A DNA stretch of 64,000 bases from JBGAPI01 sp044221335 (GTDB lineage: Bacteria; Pseudomonadota; Gammaproteobacteria; Xanthomonadales; Ahniellaceae): NCBI GenBank assembly GCA_044221335.1, contig JBGAPI010000028.1, positions 1 through 64,000 of the forward strand. The letters run 5' to 3'. The translations under genes were made by a program, and so were the position numbers. Numbering within the stretch: the stretch's first letter is position 1; every line of letters starts with the position of its first letter. Below are positions 25,713 through 34,699 of the stretch, piece after piece. The notes below the pieces were generated by a model that saw nothing but the letters and a program-made list of their open reading frames with translations, ran no database searches and was not told the DNA's origin.

Positions 25713-27271
25713 GCGTGCGGCTCCGAGGACCACGACGGCAATTCGACGACGACGCGCAGGCCGCCCAGCGGCGAGGCCTCAGCGCGGATCAGACCCTGGT
25801 GCGCATCGACGATCGCGCGGCAGATCGCCAGGCCGAGCCCGGCACCGCCGCGCGCGCGGCTGCGCGAGCTTTCGGCGCGGAACAGCCGCTCGAACAGCCG
25901 CGGAAGGTCGTCGGCGGCGACGGCCGGTGGCGTGTCTTCGACGATCAGCTCAACGCCGCTGGCGATCGTCGACAGGCGCACCTCGATGCGGCCCGGCGGT
26001 TCGGTGTAGCGCCGCGAGTTCACCAGCAGGTTGTCGAGCAGCTGCCCGAGCCGGACCGGGTCGCCGCGCACCAGTACCGGCACGAGCGGGATCGCCGCGT
26101 CGAGTTCGATCCCTTGCTCGTCGAGCAGGCCCGCGTGCGCGGGGACGAGATCGGCGACCAGCGCGGCGAGGTCGGTGGCCTCGAAGCGGTATTCGAGCGC
26201 ACCGCTGTCCGCGAGCGACAGCTGGTAGAGATCCTCGGTGAGCGCCGACAGCCGTTCGCACTCGGCGAGCAGCGAACGCAGCGCGGCCGCGGTCGGGGTC
26301 CGGATGCCCTCGACCAGCGTCGTCAGTTCCATCTGCAGCACCGTCAGCGGGGTGCGGAGTTCGTGGGCGATGTCGGTGCCCCAGCGCTGCCGGGCGGTGC
26401 GGTTGTCGTCGAGCGCGGCCGCGAGGCGATTGAAGTGGGTCGCGAGCAGGGCCAGCTCGTCGCGGCCCTGGACCGCGACCCGCGATGCGTAGTCACCCGC
26501 CGCGAGCGACTCGGTGGCCCGGGTCAGTGCGCGCACCGGTCGCAGCAGGCGGCGCGCCAGCAGCAGCGACAGCAGCAGTGCGATCGCCAGCGCCACTCCC
26601 GCCGCGATCGCGGCGCCGCCGAGCTGCTGGCGGGCGAAGTCGTCTTCGAGGCCGCCGCTCGGAAGCGCCAGCGGCAGGATACGGACCGAGCCGACGACCA
26701 CGTCGTCGACCATCACCGCCACGGTCGGCGCCGCGGCGTCCGCCTGGGTGTTGCCGGCGACGTAGCGGCCCTCGGCGTCGTACAGCGCCAGCCGCGTTCC
26801 CGCGTCGAGATGCTCCGGCGGTGGACCGTGCGGGCGATCGCGAAAGCCGTCGGGGGGTGGACCGGGCCGAGGTCGGCCCGGTCCATCCGGGTGCGGTCCG
26901 CGGTGCGGCTCGGAATCGCCGTCACCCGGTCCGCGAGGCGTGCGCGGATCGCCGTCGCCTTGGCCACGCGGGAAACGTGGCGGCTCGCCCGGCGGTGGGT
27001 CGTCGGGGCGCGCGCGTGACGTCGCGGGTCCGTTCGGGTCGACGATCGCCCCGAACGCGTCCGGATCCCGCCGCAGCGGGTCCCAGCCGCCGTCGCGGCG
27101 ATAGCGCGTCAGCAGACGCTCCGCGACGGTATGGGCGCGGTCCGCCGCGATGGCATCGAGGTAGCCCTGGAACCCCCGCAGGAACGCCTGCCGCTGCCAC
27201 GCGAGGAAGCCGGCCCAGGTGAGCACGGCAAGGGCCGCGCAGGCGAGGAACAGGCGCAGCCACAGGCGCAT
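25709..27271 (-). CDS. Sensor histidine kinase (BaeS-like) with a Pro/Gly/Asp/Arg-rich sensor loop
   Basis: Encodes 520 residues. TM1 lies at about 5-25 and TM2 at about 217-240, bounding a periplasmic domain. HAMP covers about 241-292. The H box DIAHELRTPLT has His303, the N box is LLDNLLVNSRRYT, the D box starts VEDTPPAVAADDL as in BaeS, and the G2 box is GGAGLGLAIC. The periplasmic domain holds a striking low-complexity insert (about 79-155) with repeated PRGQGDGDP/RGPGDGD and PHPDGPGRP elements. It is an inner-membrane kinase for the coupled response regulator. It begins 54 bp after the dioxygenase stop on the same strand and may belong to that transcript. Confidence 0.94.
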   Translation of the reverse strand: MRLWLRLFLACAALAVLTWAGFLAWQRQAFLRGFQGYLDAIAADRAHTVAERLLTRYRRDGGWDPLRRDPDAFGAIVDPNGPATSRARPDDPPPGEPPRFPRGQGDGDPRTPRGPGDGDSEPHRGPHPDGPGRPRPGPPPDGFRDRPHGPPPEHLDAGTRLALYDAEGRYVAGNTQADAAAPTVAVMVDDVVVGSVRILPLALPSGGLEDDFARQQLGGAAIAAGVALAIALLLSLLLARRLLRPVRALTRATESLAAGDYASRVAVQGRDELALLATHFNRLAAALDDNRTARQRWGTDIAHELRTPLTVLQMELTTLVEGIRTPTAAALRSLLAECERLSALTEDLYQLSLADSGALEYRFEATDLAALVADLVPAHAGLLDEQGIELDAAIPLVPVLVRGDPVRLGQLLDNLLVNSRRYTEPPGRIEVRLSTIASGVELIVEDTPPAVAADDLPRLFERLFRAESSRSRARGGAGLGLAICRAIVDAHQGLIRAEASPLGGLRVVVELPSWSSEPHA

Positions 27272-27325
27272 CGGATCAGGGCCTCGCGGATCCGGATCGC
27301 ACGGACGCGGGGTCGCAACAGTGCT

Positions 27326-28924
27326 TCATGCAGCGATGCCGACCACCAGGGTCGCGACGTAGCCGTCGACGACGTTGCCGGTGACTCCGGCGAGCTGGTA
27401 GGTCACGCCGTCGCTGAACACATTGTCCTGGGCGAGACTGGCCACCGAGCTGTTCTGTCCATGACTGGCGTAGAGGCTGGAAGCATAGACGGCCGTGGTG
27501 ATCGCCGGCGGGAACGCGAACTGCGAGGTGCGGGTGGCCGTGCCGTTGAGCACGCCGCCGAGGAAGACCTGGAAGTGCACGTGGGTGATGCGGCCGGCGT
27601 ACCAGCCGGGATAGATCGTCGTGAAGACGACCTGGCCGGTGCCGTCGCTGACCTGCACGCCGCGAAGGAAGGATTGCCCGGTCGCATTGACCCCGCCGGT
27701 CTGATTGGCGTAGCCGGAATAGACGCCGTCCTTGTCGCAGTGCCAGATATAGACCGCCGCGTTGGCGACCGGCGCGCAGCCGTTGTTGGCATTGACCAGC
27801 TTCAGCACGATCGTGAGCGGCACGCCGATATGGCCATCGCGGATGTCGCGCCGGACGATTCCGGTCTGGGACAGCACGGAACTCAACGGGAAGGGCCCGG
27901 CGGTCTCCTGCGGGATCAGCGCGCAGCTGCCGCCGAAGACGCAGGCCTTCGGGGTCGAGCCGGTCCGGGTGACCCGGAGCGCGCCGGAGCGGCCCGCCAG
28001 CGCGCCGCCGGTGAACGCGTAGGCCAGCGTCGCCGAATCGCAGCCGGTGAAGCCGAGCGTCGCGCGGCCGACCGCGGTGGTGGTAGTGGCGCTGGGCTGG
28101 TTGAACGTTCCGCCGACCGTCTCGTACAGCACCAGTTCGATGCTGCGGGAGCTGCGCACGTAGACCGACTGGCCGGTGTACCAGCGCTGTCCGCCGGCGC
28201 CGGGTTGGGACTGGCCGTCGGCGACATAGGTGAACCAGGCGAGGAACACGTACGGCGAGTTCGGATTCACCTCGAGGAAGAATCCCTGTCCGCTGGTCGC
28301 CGGGTCGTACCAGGCGCCGGAATAGGCGAAGTCGACGTCGGTGCTGGTCGTCGTTCCGGCACTGGCGCAGGCGACGTCGGGCAGCAGGCGGGTCAGCAGC
28401 ATCGTGCCGCTGCGGCCGTCACTCATGCTGAAATCGAAGCGGCCGGCGGTGCAGGAGTCGAAGCGCAGCTCTCCGGTTCCGACCTCGACCGCGAAGGTCA
28501 CCGGCGCGGCATCGAAGTTGCCGCCGGTGTTGCGATAGATCGTCACCGCGGCCGTGCTGACACCGTCGGTGATCGATCCGGAGAAGCTGTACCAGCGCTG
28601 CTGCTCGACCCCGCCGACCGCCTCGTAGGTGAACCAGCCGCCGAAGACGAAGCCGGTGCCGCTGCCGAGCAGGTCCGGGTAGGTCTCGATCAGCAATCCC
28701 TGGCCGGGCATGGTCGGGTCGTACCAGGCGCCGGTCAGGCCCTGCTGGTTGAGGTTGGGAGCGGCCGCCAGCACCTCGGCGTGCGCGTCGGCCAGTGGCG
28801 CGAGCGCGGACGGTCGGAGCGCCAGCGCGACGACACCGAGGGAACCGATGGCCGTCAGCACGGTGCGGCGTCCGGTGAGCGAAATGTGCGCGGCGTCAGG
28901 CCGGGCGCGCGGTAAGAAGTCCAT
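27326..28924 (-). CDS. Secreted intradiol dioxygenase fused to two GxWYDP repeat domains
   Basis: Encodes 532 residues from ATG 28924 (GGAG upstream; the frame extends to 28999 without support). A twin-arginine-like signal (TGRRTVLTAIGSLG, about 17-30) is followed by two homologous domains of about 120 residues. The first begins GAWYDPTMPGQG (about 65-76) and the second GAWYDPATSGQG (about 203-214); both have a WFTY strand and a QRWY segment and end in a cysteine. The C-terminal intradiol dioxygenase domain (about 334-532) keeps the iron ligands Tyr402/405, Tyr442 and His448/His450 (THVHF). The repeat domain is common in secreted Xanthomonadales proteins but its role is unknown; it may bind polymer or the envelope. 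The gene lies directly upstream of the sensor kinase. Confidence 0.9.
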   Translation of the reverse strand: MDFLPRARPDAAHISLTGRRTVLTAIGSLGVVALALRPSALAPLADAHAEVLAAAPNLNQQGLTGAWYDPTMPGQGLLIETYPDLLGSGTGFVFGGWFTYEAVGGVEQQRWYSFSGSITDGVSTAAVTIYRNTGGNFDAAPVTFAVEVGTGELRFDSCTAGRFDFSMSDGRSGTMLLTRLLPDVACASAGTTTSTDVDFAYSGAWYDPATSGQGFFLEVNPNSPYVFLAWFTYVADGQSQPGAGGQRWYTGQSVYVRSSRSIELVLYETVGGTFNQPSATTTTAVGRATLGFTGCDSATLAYAFTGGALAGRSGALRVTRTGSTPKACVFGGSCALIPQETAGPFPLSSVLSQTGIVRRDIRDGHIGVPLTIVLKLVNANNGCAPVANAAVYIWHCDKDGVYSGYANQTGGVNATGQSFLRGVQVSDGTGQVVFTTIYPGWYAGRITHVHFQVFLGGVLNGTATRTSQFAFPPAITTAVYASSLYASHGQNSSVASLAQDNVFSDGVTYQLAGVTGNVVDGYVATLVVGIAA

Positions 28925-29318
28925 GAGTCGGCTCCGTGGTGGGCGACTCTGTTGTACTGCTGGCGTCCGAAGCGTGATGTTCAGGAAAACTGCAGACATT
29001 CAGGACATTGGGAGGCCAGGCGGAGCCTGCTTCACCAAGCGATTGTCCGATCCGCGTTCGCGCTGCGTCGAATGAAAGCGGGCGCCACTGTCGAGATTTC
29101 ATTTTCGCGGCCACGGGCCGCGCAAAAGAAATCTGGCACCGGGCGATTCGTCCGATCCTCGCCCGGCGCGCACCCGCCCTCCGGTCGGGCGCAAGGAGCA
29201 GCGAGCGGCGCCAGCCGCCCACCCCAGTAGACACCGCCGATTGCCGGCTCGGCGGCGCCTGCTCGCTGTTGCTTGCCCCCGTGGTGCGTCGGGTACTGCC
29301 GGCGCCGATCCTGCGGCG
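28925..29318. other. Non-coding interval upstream of the fused dioxygenase gene
   Basis: About 390 bases between the Hpt gene stop and the dioxygenase start, both minus strand. A GC-rich inverted repeat (CCGCCGA / TCGGCGG) at 29235-29256 could end the Hpt transcript, though no T run follows. I see no other gene or RNA. Confidence 0.4.
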
Positions 29319-29681
29319 CTAGGTGTTCTCCTTCGAACGTGCGATCTGCGACAGCTCGGTGGCCGCGGCGCGATAGGCGTGGCACAGCTCGAGATAGAGG
29401 TCACGGGTCAGCGGGGCCTGGTGTTCCGCCAGGACCTCGAGTTCATGGCATAGCTCGGCGAGCTGCGCGGCTCCCAGACCCGCCGACCCGGAACGCAAGG
29501 TGTGGGCCGCGACCGCGATCCGCCGCGAGTCCCTGGCGTTGCCGGCTTCCGCGATCTTTCGCAGAAGCGGCGGCGCCTCGTTCAGGAACACATCGATCAG
29601 ATTGGACAGCATGCCCGGCCGGACCTTCTGCTCGATGGCACGCAGGTCGGAAATGACTTGGGCATCCACGGTGGTCGGCAC
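29319..29681 (-). CDS. Stand-alone Hpt (histidine phosphotransfer) domain protein
   Basis: Encodes 120 residues forming a four-helix Hpt domain. The phosphoacceptor is His60 in AAHTLRSGSAGLGA, which closely fits the family AHxLKGxSxxLGA pattern; the usual Lys is Arg here. It relays phosphate between a hybrid sensor kinase receiver and a final response regulator in the cytoplasm. No hybrid kinase lies in this window, so its partners are elsewhere or it serves the nearby BaeSR-like system non-canonically. It is a single gene with a repeat-rich upstream region. Confidence 0.9.
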   Translation of the reverse strand: MPTTVDAQVISDLRAIEQKVRPGMLSNLIDVFLNEAPPLLRKIAEAGNARDSRRIAVAAHTLRSGSAGLGAAQLAELCHELEVLAEHQAPLTRDLYLELCHAYRAAATELSQIARSKENT

Positions 29682-29894
29682 TGCACAACTCCAGATCTTG
29701 TCCTGAAGCCAGTATCTGCAGGGCGGGTCGCAATTTCATCGGGGGAATGGCGAACGACTGTGACGGGGGACATTCTGTGACTGGCTTGTGAGTGCTGGGG
29801 GCTGTTGGCTGAACCTTCCGGGTTCGTTTCCTGGGCTTGGGCCTTCGCTTCGATGGGACTCGGGGCAGAGGGTTCGGTGCCCGGAAAACTCTCC

Positions 29895-30005
29895 GCCATT
29901 GCGAGGCGGCGCGCAGCGGCGACGAAGCCATCCAGCGCCTTCGCTTTGGCTCGGGTGCGACGAACAGCAAAGGCGCTGGATCGCTTCGTTGCGCTCGCAA
30001 TGACG
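29895..30005. repeat. Large imperfect palindrome (MITE/REP-like), copy B
   Basis: Starts CGCCATTGCGAGGCG and ends GCGCTCGCAATGACG. Arms contain CCAGCGCCTTCGCTTTG and its near complement. It lies in the 474-bp intergenic region between the Hpt gene and cysJ, which otherwise shows no gene. Confidence 0.85.
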
Positions 30006-30155
30006 GGTATTCGCGCTTCTGGGTCCAGCGCCCTCAGCCCTCGAGCATCGAAACAGGGCATAAGCGCATTCTCTCTCCTCCTTAGCCCTGCCGCGCTCAG
30101 GTGACTAGCCTGTGATTCCACGCTCCCGATCAGGGTGCGAGACCAGGAATCGCCG

Positions 30156-31973
30156 ATGTCCGCCGTGCTGCCGCTGCCCCTGACCGATGCCGAACCGCTG
30201 CGTTTCACTGCCCTGCGGACGCGGGTGGAAGGGCTCGGGCGCGACGAGCTGCTGTGGCTGTCGGGCTACAGTGCCGGACTGGCGCTTGCCGGCGCGGTCC
30301 ACGCCGCGTTGCCGCAGGCAACCGAGCCGGCGGCTGCCGCCAGGACCGCGGCCAGCCTCACGATCGTCTACAGCAGCCAGACCGGCAACGCCCGCAAGGT
30401 CGGCGAGCGCCTGCTGGCGGAGGCGCAGTCGGCGGGTGTCGCGGCGCGGCTGGTCCGGATCGACGCCTATTCGCTGAAGGAACTGGCGGCCGAGAGCCTG
30501 CTGTGGGTCGCGATCAGCACCCAGGGGGATGGCGATCCGCCGGACGACGCGCGCGCGTTCTTCGACGCTTTGGCCGGTCGCCGCGCGCCGAAGCTCGCCC
30601 AGCTGTCCTACGCGGTGTTCGGCCTCGGCGACAGCAGCTACCCGCACTTCTGTGCCGCGGCCCGAAAGCTCGATGAGCGCCTGGCCGAGCTCGGTGCCAC
30701 TCGCCTGGTCGCCCGTGGCGAGGCCGACCTCGATTTCGACGTCCCGGCGCAGCGCTTCGGCAGCGACGCGCTGTCGAAGACCCGCGAGCGTCTGGAATCC
30801 GAGTCCCCGACGAGCCTGCCGTCCGCCAGCGTCACCGTGCTGCGACCGCTGGTCGCGGCCGCGCCGGCGGCGCCGACGACGTTCGCGGCGCAGCTGATCG
30901 GCAACCAGCGGATCACCGCCCGCGGCGCCCGCAAGGACGTGCGCCACCTCGAATTCGCGGTCGACGCCGCGGTCGCCTGGCAGCCTGGTGACGCGGTCGC
31001 GCTGAAGCCGCGCAATGCCGCCGCGCTGGTCGACGCGGTGCTCGTCGCCACCGGCGCCGACGGCGACGCCACGGTCGACGACAACGGCCGTCCGGTCGCG
31101 CTGCGCCGCCTGCTGGCGGAATCGCGCGAGCTGACCCGGCTGGCGAAGCCGCTGGTCGCCGCCCACGCGGCGCGCGCCAACCACGCCGAGCTCGCCCAAC
31201 TGCTGGCGAGCAAGGAGCCCCAGGCGTTCAGCCGCTTCGTCGGCGAGCACCAGTTCATCGACCTGGTGACGCGCTGGCCGGCGGCCTGGACGGCCGCCGA
31301 TCTCGCGCAGCAGCTGCGACCGCTGGCGACGCGGTCCTACTCGATCGCCAGCAGCAAGTCCGGGCACGACGGCGAGTTGCATCTGACCGTCGCGCTGCGC
31401 GACGACGTGCACTACGGCGAGCGCCGCCAGGGTGCCGCCAGCCGCCAGCTGGCCGATCTCGGCGAGGACGCGGCGGTCGAGTTCGAGCTGGTCGCGAATC
31501 CGCGGTTCCGCCTGCCGGTCGACGGCCAGCGCGACATCCTGATGATCGGCCCCGGTACCGGCGTCGCGCCGTTCCGTTCCTTCGTCGCCGAGCGCGCCGC
31601 GCGGGGCGATCGCGGTCGCAACTGGCTGGTGTTCGGCGAGCAGCACTTCGATACCCAGTTCCTCTACCAGCTGGAGTGGCAGGCCGCCCTGAAGACCGGC
31701 GCGCTGAGCCGCCTCGACCTCGCGTTCTCGCGCGACCAGGACGAGCGTGTCTACGTGCAGCACCGCCTGCTGCAGCGCGCCGCCGAGGTCTATGCCTGGC
31801 TCGAGTCCGGCGCGGCGGTCTACGTCTGCGGCGATGCGAGCCGGATGGCGCCGGACGTGCACCGCGCCCTGCTGCAGATCGTCGAGCGCCAGCGCGGCGT
31901 CGACGCCGAGGGTGCGGCGGAGTACCTCGCCGAGCTGACCGCCACCGGCCGTTACCAGCGGGACGTGTACTGA
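30156..31973 (+). CDS. cysJ: Sulfite reductase (NADPH) flavoprotein alpha subunit
   Basis: Encodes 605 residues from ATG 30156 (AGGA upstream; an ATG at 30135 adds seven residues). It passes electrons from NADPH through FAD and FMN to the CysI hemoprotein for six-electron reduction of sulfite to sulfide, in cytoplasmic assimilatory sulfur metabolism. The flavodoxin domain starts IVYSSQTGNARKVGERL (about 69-85) with STQGDGDPPDDA. The FAD-binding RSYSIASS block follows, then the NADP-binding MIGPGTGVAPFRSF and YVCGDASRMAPDV. The C-terminus RYQRDVY matches CysJ. Its stop overlaps the cysI start as TGATG, so cysJIH is an operon. Confidence 0.96.
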   Translation: MSAVLPLPLTDAEPLRFTALRTRVEGLGRDELLWLSGYSAGLALAGAVHAALPQATEPAAAARTAASLTIVYSSQTGNARKVGERLLAEAQSAGVAARLVRIDAYSLKELAAESLLWVAISTQGDGDPPDDARAFFDALAGRRAPKLAQLSYAVFGLGDSSYPHFCAAARKLDERLAELGATRLVARGEADLDFDVPAQRFGSDALSKTRERLESESPTSLPSASVTVLRPLVAAAPAAPTTFAAQLIGNQRITARGARKDVRHLEFAVDAAVAWQPGDAVALKPRNAAALVDAVLVATGADGDATVDDNGRPVALRRLLAESRELTRLAKPLVAAHAARANHAELAQLLASKEPQAFSRFVGEHQFIDLVTRWPAAWTAADLAQQLRPLATRSYSIASSKSGHDGELHLTVALRDDVHYGERRQGAASRQLADLGEDAAVEFELVANPRFRLPVDGQRDILMIGPGTGVAPFRSFVAERAARGDRGRNWLVFGEQHFDTQFLYQLEWQAALKTGALSRLDLAFSRDQDERVYVQHRLLQRAAEVYAWLESGAAVYVCGDASRMAPDVHRALLQIVERQRGVDAEGAAEYLAELTATGRYQRDVY

Positions 31974-33670
31974 TGAGCGTCCCGGCCCTTTCCCACGTCG
32001 AGGACATCAAGTCCGCCAGCCGCGGCCTGCGCGGCACGCTGGTCGAGAGCCTCGCGGACCCGGTCACCGGTGCGCTCGCCGAGGACGACCAGTCGCTGAT
32101 CAAGTTCCACGGCTCCTACCAGCAGGACGATCGCGACCTGCGCGACGAGCGCCGCCGCGCGAAGCTCGAGCCCGCCTACAGCTTCATGATCCGCACCCGC
32201 TTGCCGGGGGGCGTCGCGACGCCGCGGCAGTGGCTGGCGCTGGACGAGCTGGCGACGCGCTACGCCAACGGCACGCTGCGGCTCACCACCCGGCAGGCCT
32301 TCCAGCTGCACGGCGTGGTGAAGCGCAACCTGAAGTCCACCATCGCCGCGATGAACCGCGTGCTGGTCGACACCATCGCCGCCTGCGGCGACGTCAACCG
32401 CAACGTGATGGCGACCGTCGTGCCGGCGCGCAGCCCGGTCGAGGACGAGGTGCTCGACTGGGCCCGGAAGCTGTCCGAGCACCTGCTGCCGAAGACCCGC
32501 GCGTACCACGAGATTTGGCTCGACGGCGAAAGGATCGAAGGGGTCGACGAATCCGAGACCTTCTACGGCCCGACCTACCTGCCGCGCAAGTTCAAGGCTG
32601 CCGTGGCCTTGCCGCCGTTCAACGACGTCGACGTGTTCGCGCAGGACCTCGGCTTCATCGCGGTCGTCGAGCAGGGGCGCCTCGTCGGGTTCAACCTCAC
32701 GGTCGGCGGCGGCATGGGCAGCACCCACGGCGAGGCCGCGACCTATCCGCGCCTCGCCGACGTGCTCGGCTTCCACGGGCCGGAGCACCTGCTCGCGGTC
32801 GCCGAGGCCGTGGTGACGACGCAGCGCGATTTCGGTGATCGCACGAACCGCAAGCACGCGCGCCTGAAGTACACGATCGCCGACCGCGGCGTCGAGTGGT
32901 TCCGCGGCGAGGTCGAACGGCGTGCCGGCGTCACCCTGGCGCCGGCACGGCCCTTCGAGTTCCACAGCAACGCCGATCGTCTCGGCTGGATCGAGGGTTC
33001 CGGCGGCCGCTGGCACCTCGGGCTGCGGGTCCTGTCGGGGCGGATCGCCGATCGCGACGGTGTCGACCTGCGCAGCGCGCTGGCCGCGGTGGCGCGCGAG
33101 CACGACGGCGATTTCCGGCTGACGCCGAACCAGAACCTGCTGATCTCCGGCATACCCTCCGAACGGCGCGAGCGGATCTCGGCGATCCTGCGCGAGCACG
33201 GTGTCGCGACCCCGGAGCTGCTCTCCCCGCTGCGCCAGCGTGCGCTCGCCTGCGTCGCGCTGCCGACCTGCCCGCTGGCGATGGCCGAGGCCGAGCGCTA
33301 TCTGCCCGAGCTGATCGGCAAGGTCGAGGACCTGCTGGCGAAGCACGCGCTGATCGGGCAGCCGATCCACCTGCGCGTCAGCGGCTGCCCGAACGGCTGC
33401 TCGCGGCCGCATCTGGCCGAGATCGCGCTGATCGGCAAGGCCCCCGGCCGCTACAACCTCTATCTCGGCGGCGATGCGCAGGGCCGTGTCCTGAACCGCC
33501 TGTACCGCGAGAACATCGCGGAACCCGGGATTCTCGCCGAGCTCGACGCCGCCTTCGCCCGCTATGCCGCGGAGCGCGAGGCCGGCGAAGGCTTCGGCGT
33601 CTTCGTCCGCCGGGTCGGCATCGTCGCCGGCCTGCCGAACCTCGATATCCGTGTGGAGACCCTCCCATGA
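31973..33670 (+). CDS. cysI: Sulfite reductase hemoprotein beta subunit
   Basis: Encodes 565 residues, starting at the ATG that overlaps the cysJ stop codon. It binds siroheme and a 4Fe-4S cluster and reduces sulfite to sulfide with electrons from CysJ. Two ferredoxin-like halves are recognisable, with LTTRQAFQLHGV (about 103-114) and NVMATVVPA. The cluster ligands are all visible: Cys427 and Cys433 (C-x5-C) and Cys472 and Cys476 (SGCPNGCSRP). Length equals that of E. coli CysI. Its last codons overlap cysH as ATGA. Confidence 0.97.
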   Translation: MSVPALSHVEDIKSASRGLRGTLVESLADPVTGALAEDDQSLIKFHGSYQQDDRDLRDERRRAKLEPAYSFMIRTRLPGGVATPRQWLALDELATRYANGTLRLTTRQAFQLHGVVKRNLKSTIAAMNRVLVDTIAACGDVNRNVMATVVPARSPVEDEVLDWARKLSEHLLPKTRAYHEIWLDGERIEGVDESETFYGPTYLPRKFKAAVALPPFNDVDVFAQDLGFIAVVEQGRLVGFNLTVGGGMGSTHGEAATYPRLADVLGFHGPEHLLAVAEAVVTTQRDFGDRTNRKHARLKYTIADRGVEWFRGEVERRAGVTLAPARPFEFHSNADRLGWIEGSGGRWHLGLRVLSGRIADRDGVDLRSALAAVAREHDGDFRLTPNQNLLISGIPSERRERISAILREHGVATPELLSPLRQRALACVALPTCPLAMAEAERYLPELIGKVEDLLAKHALIGQPIHLRVSGCPNGCSRPHLAEIALIGKAPGRYNLYLGGDAQGRVLNRLYRENIAEPGILAELDAAFARYAAEREAGEGFGVFVRRVGIVAGLPNLDIRVETLP

Positions 33671-34392
33671 ACCTGCCCGACCTGGTGGCCGTTGCCGAAG
33701 ACGATCGCGCGCGCGGCGAACTCAACGATTACCTGGGCACGCTGTCCGCGGAAGGGCGGGTCGACTGGGCGATGGCGAACCTTCCGCACCAGCAGGTGCT
33801 GTCGTCGTCGTTCGGCGCGCAGTCGGCGGTGTCCCTGCACCTGCTGACCCAGCGATTGCCGGGCATTCCGGTGCTGCTGATCGATACCGGATATCTCTTC
33901 CCCGAGACCTACCAGTTCATCGACGTGCTGTCCGATCGGCTGAAGCTCAACCTGCGCACCTACCGGCCCGCGATGACCGCGGCCTGGCAGGAGGCGCGCT
34001 ACGGCCGGCTGTGGGAGCAGGGCGTCGAGGGCATCGACCGCTACAACCGCATCACCAAGGTCGAGCCGATGCAGCGCGCGCTGACCGAGCTCGAGGTCCG
34101 TACCTGGTACGCCGGACTGCGTCGCGGCCAGTCGACGTCGCGTCGCGGCATCGACTTCGTGGAGCTGCGCGACGGCCGCTGGAAGGTGCACCCGCTGGCC
34201 GACTGGAGCGATCGCGACGTCTGGCACTACCTGACCCGCCACGACCTCCCCTATCACCCGCTGTGGCACGAAGGCTACGTCTCGATCGGTGACGTGCCGA
34301 CCACCCGCCGGCTGGCCGACGGCATGCGCGAGGAGGAGACGCGGTTCTTCGGGTTGAAGCGCGAGTGCGGGATCCATGGGCTTGACGGGTAG
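33667..34392 (+). CDS. cysH: Phosphoadenosine phosphosulfate (PAPS) reductase
   Basis: Encodes 241 residues. It reduces PAPS to sulfite and adenosine 3',5'-bisphosphate with thioredoxin, supplying the sulfite for CysJI. Visible are SSSFGAQSAVSLHL (the modified P-loop, about 46-59), IDTGYLFPETYQF (about 75-87) and the C-terminal ECGIHG with the catalytic Cys234. The extra Cys pairs that hold an iron-sulfur cluster in APS reductases are absent, so PAPS is the likely substrate. The ATGA overlap with cysI couples translation. Its TAG stop lies within a palindromic repeat, and the gene is convergent with cysB. Confidence 0.96.
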   Translation: MNLPDLVAVAEDDRARGELNDYLGTLSAEGRVDWAMANLPHQQVLSSSFGAQSAVSLHLLTQRLPGIPVLLIDTGYLFPETYQFIDVLSDRLKLNLRTYRPAMTAAWQEARYGRLWEQGVEGIDRYNRITKVEPMQRALTELEVRTWYAGLRRGQSTSRRGIDFVELRDGRWKVHPLADWSDRDVWHYLTRHDLPYHPLWHEGYVSIGDVPTTRRLADGMREEETRFFGLKRECGIHGLDG

Positions 34393-34548
34393 GGTGCATC
34401 CTGGATGCACCGGCCGTGCGCTTCGGCCAGGCGCGTGGCGGAGAGCGGGCCCCGGGGCCCAGAGCGATCGTCGGGAGCGCGTAGGTCGGGCGCCGCCCGA
34501 CATTGCCCCACCGTTTCGCGGTGGCGGGCAGTGCCCGCCCTGCGACGG
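34390..34548. repeat. Two palindromic repeat units after cysH
   Basis: The first unit contains the cysH stop TAG followed by GGTGCATCC-T-GGATGCACC (34393-34411), a nearly perfect palindrome. The second (about 34519-34545) is GTGGCGGGCA-G-TGCCCGCCC. Together with remaining GC-rich sequence they occupy the 307-bp gap between cysH and cysB; no other gene is seen. Confidence 0.75.
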
Positions 34549-34699
34549 CGACGAAGCGAGGTTCCGGATGGTCGGATCAGCGCTTTCGCCCTGAAGCCGG
34601 CCCTCGAACCCGCTTGGTCCTGTCCCCTGGGCCCTCCTCCGCAGGAGCGAAACAGGGCGCGGCAACCACGGTCGCCGCGCCAGGGCTCCAGCGCGCGCG

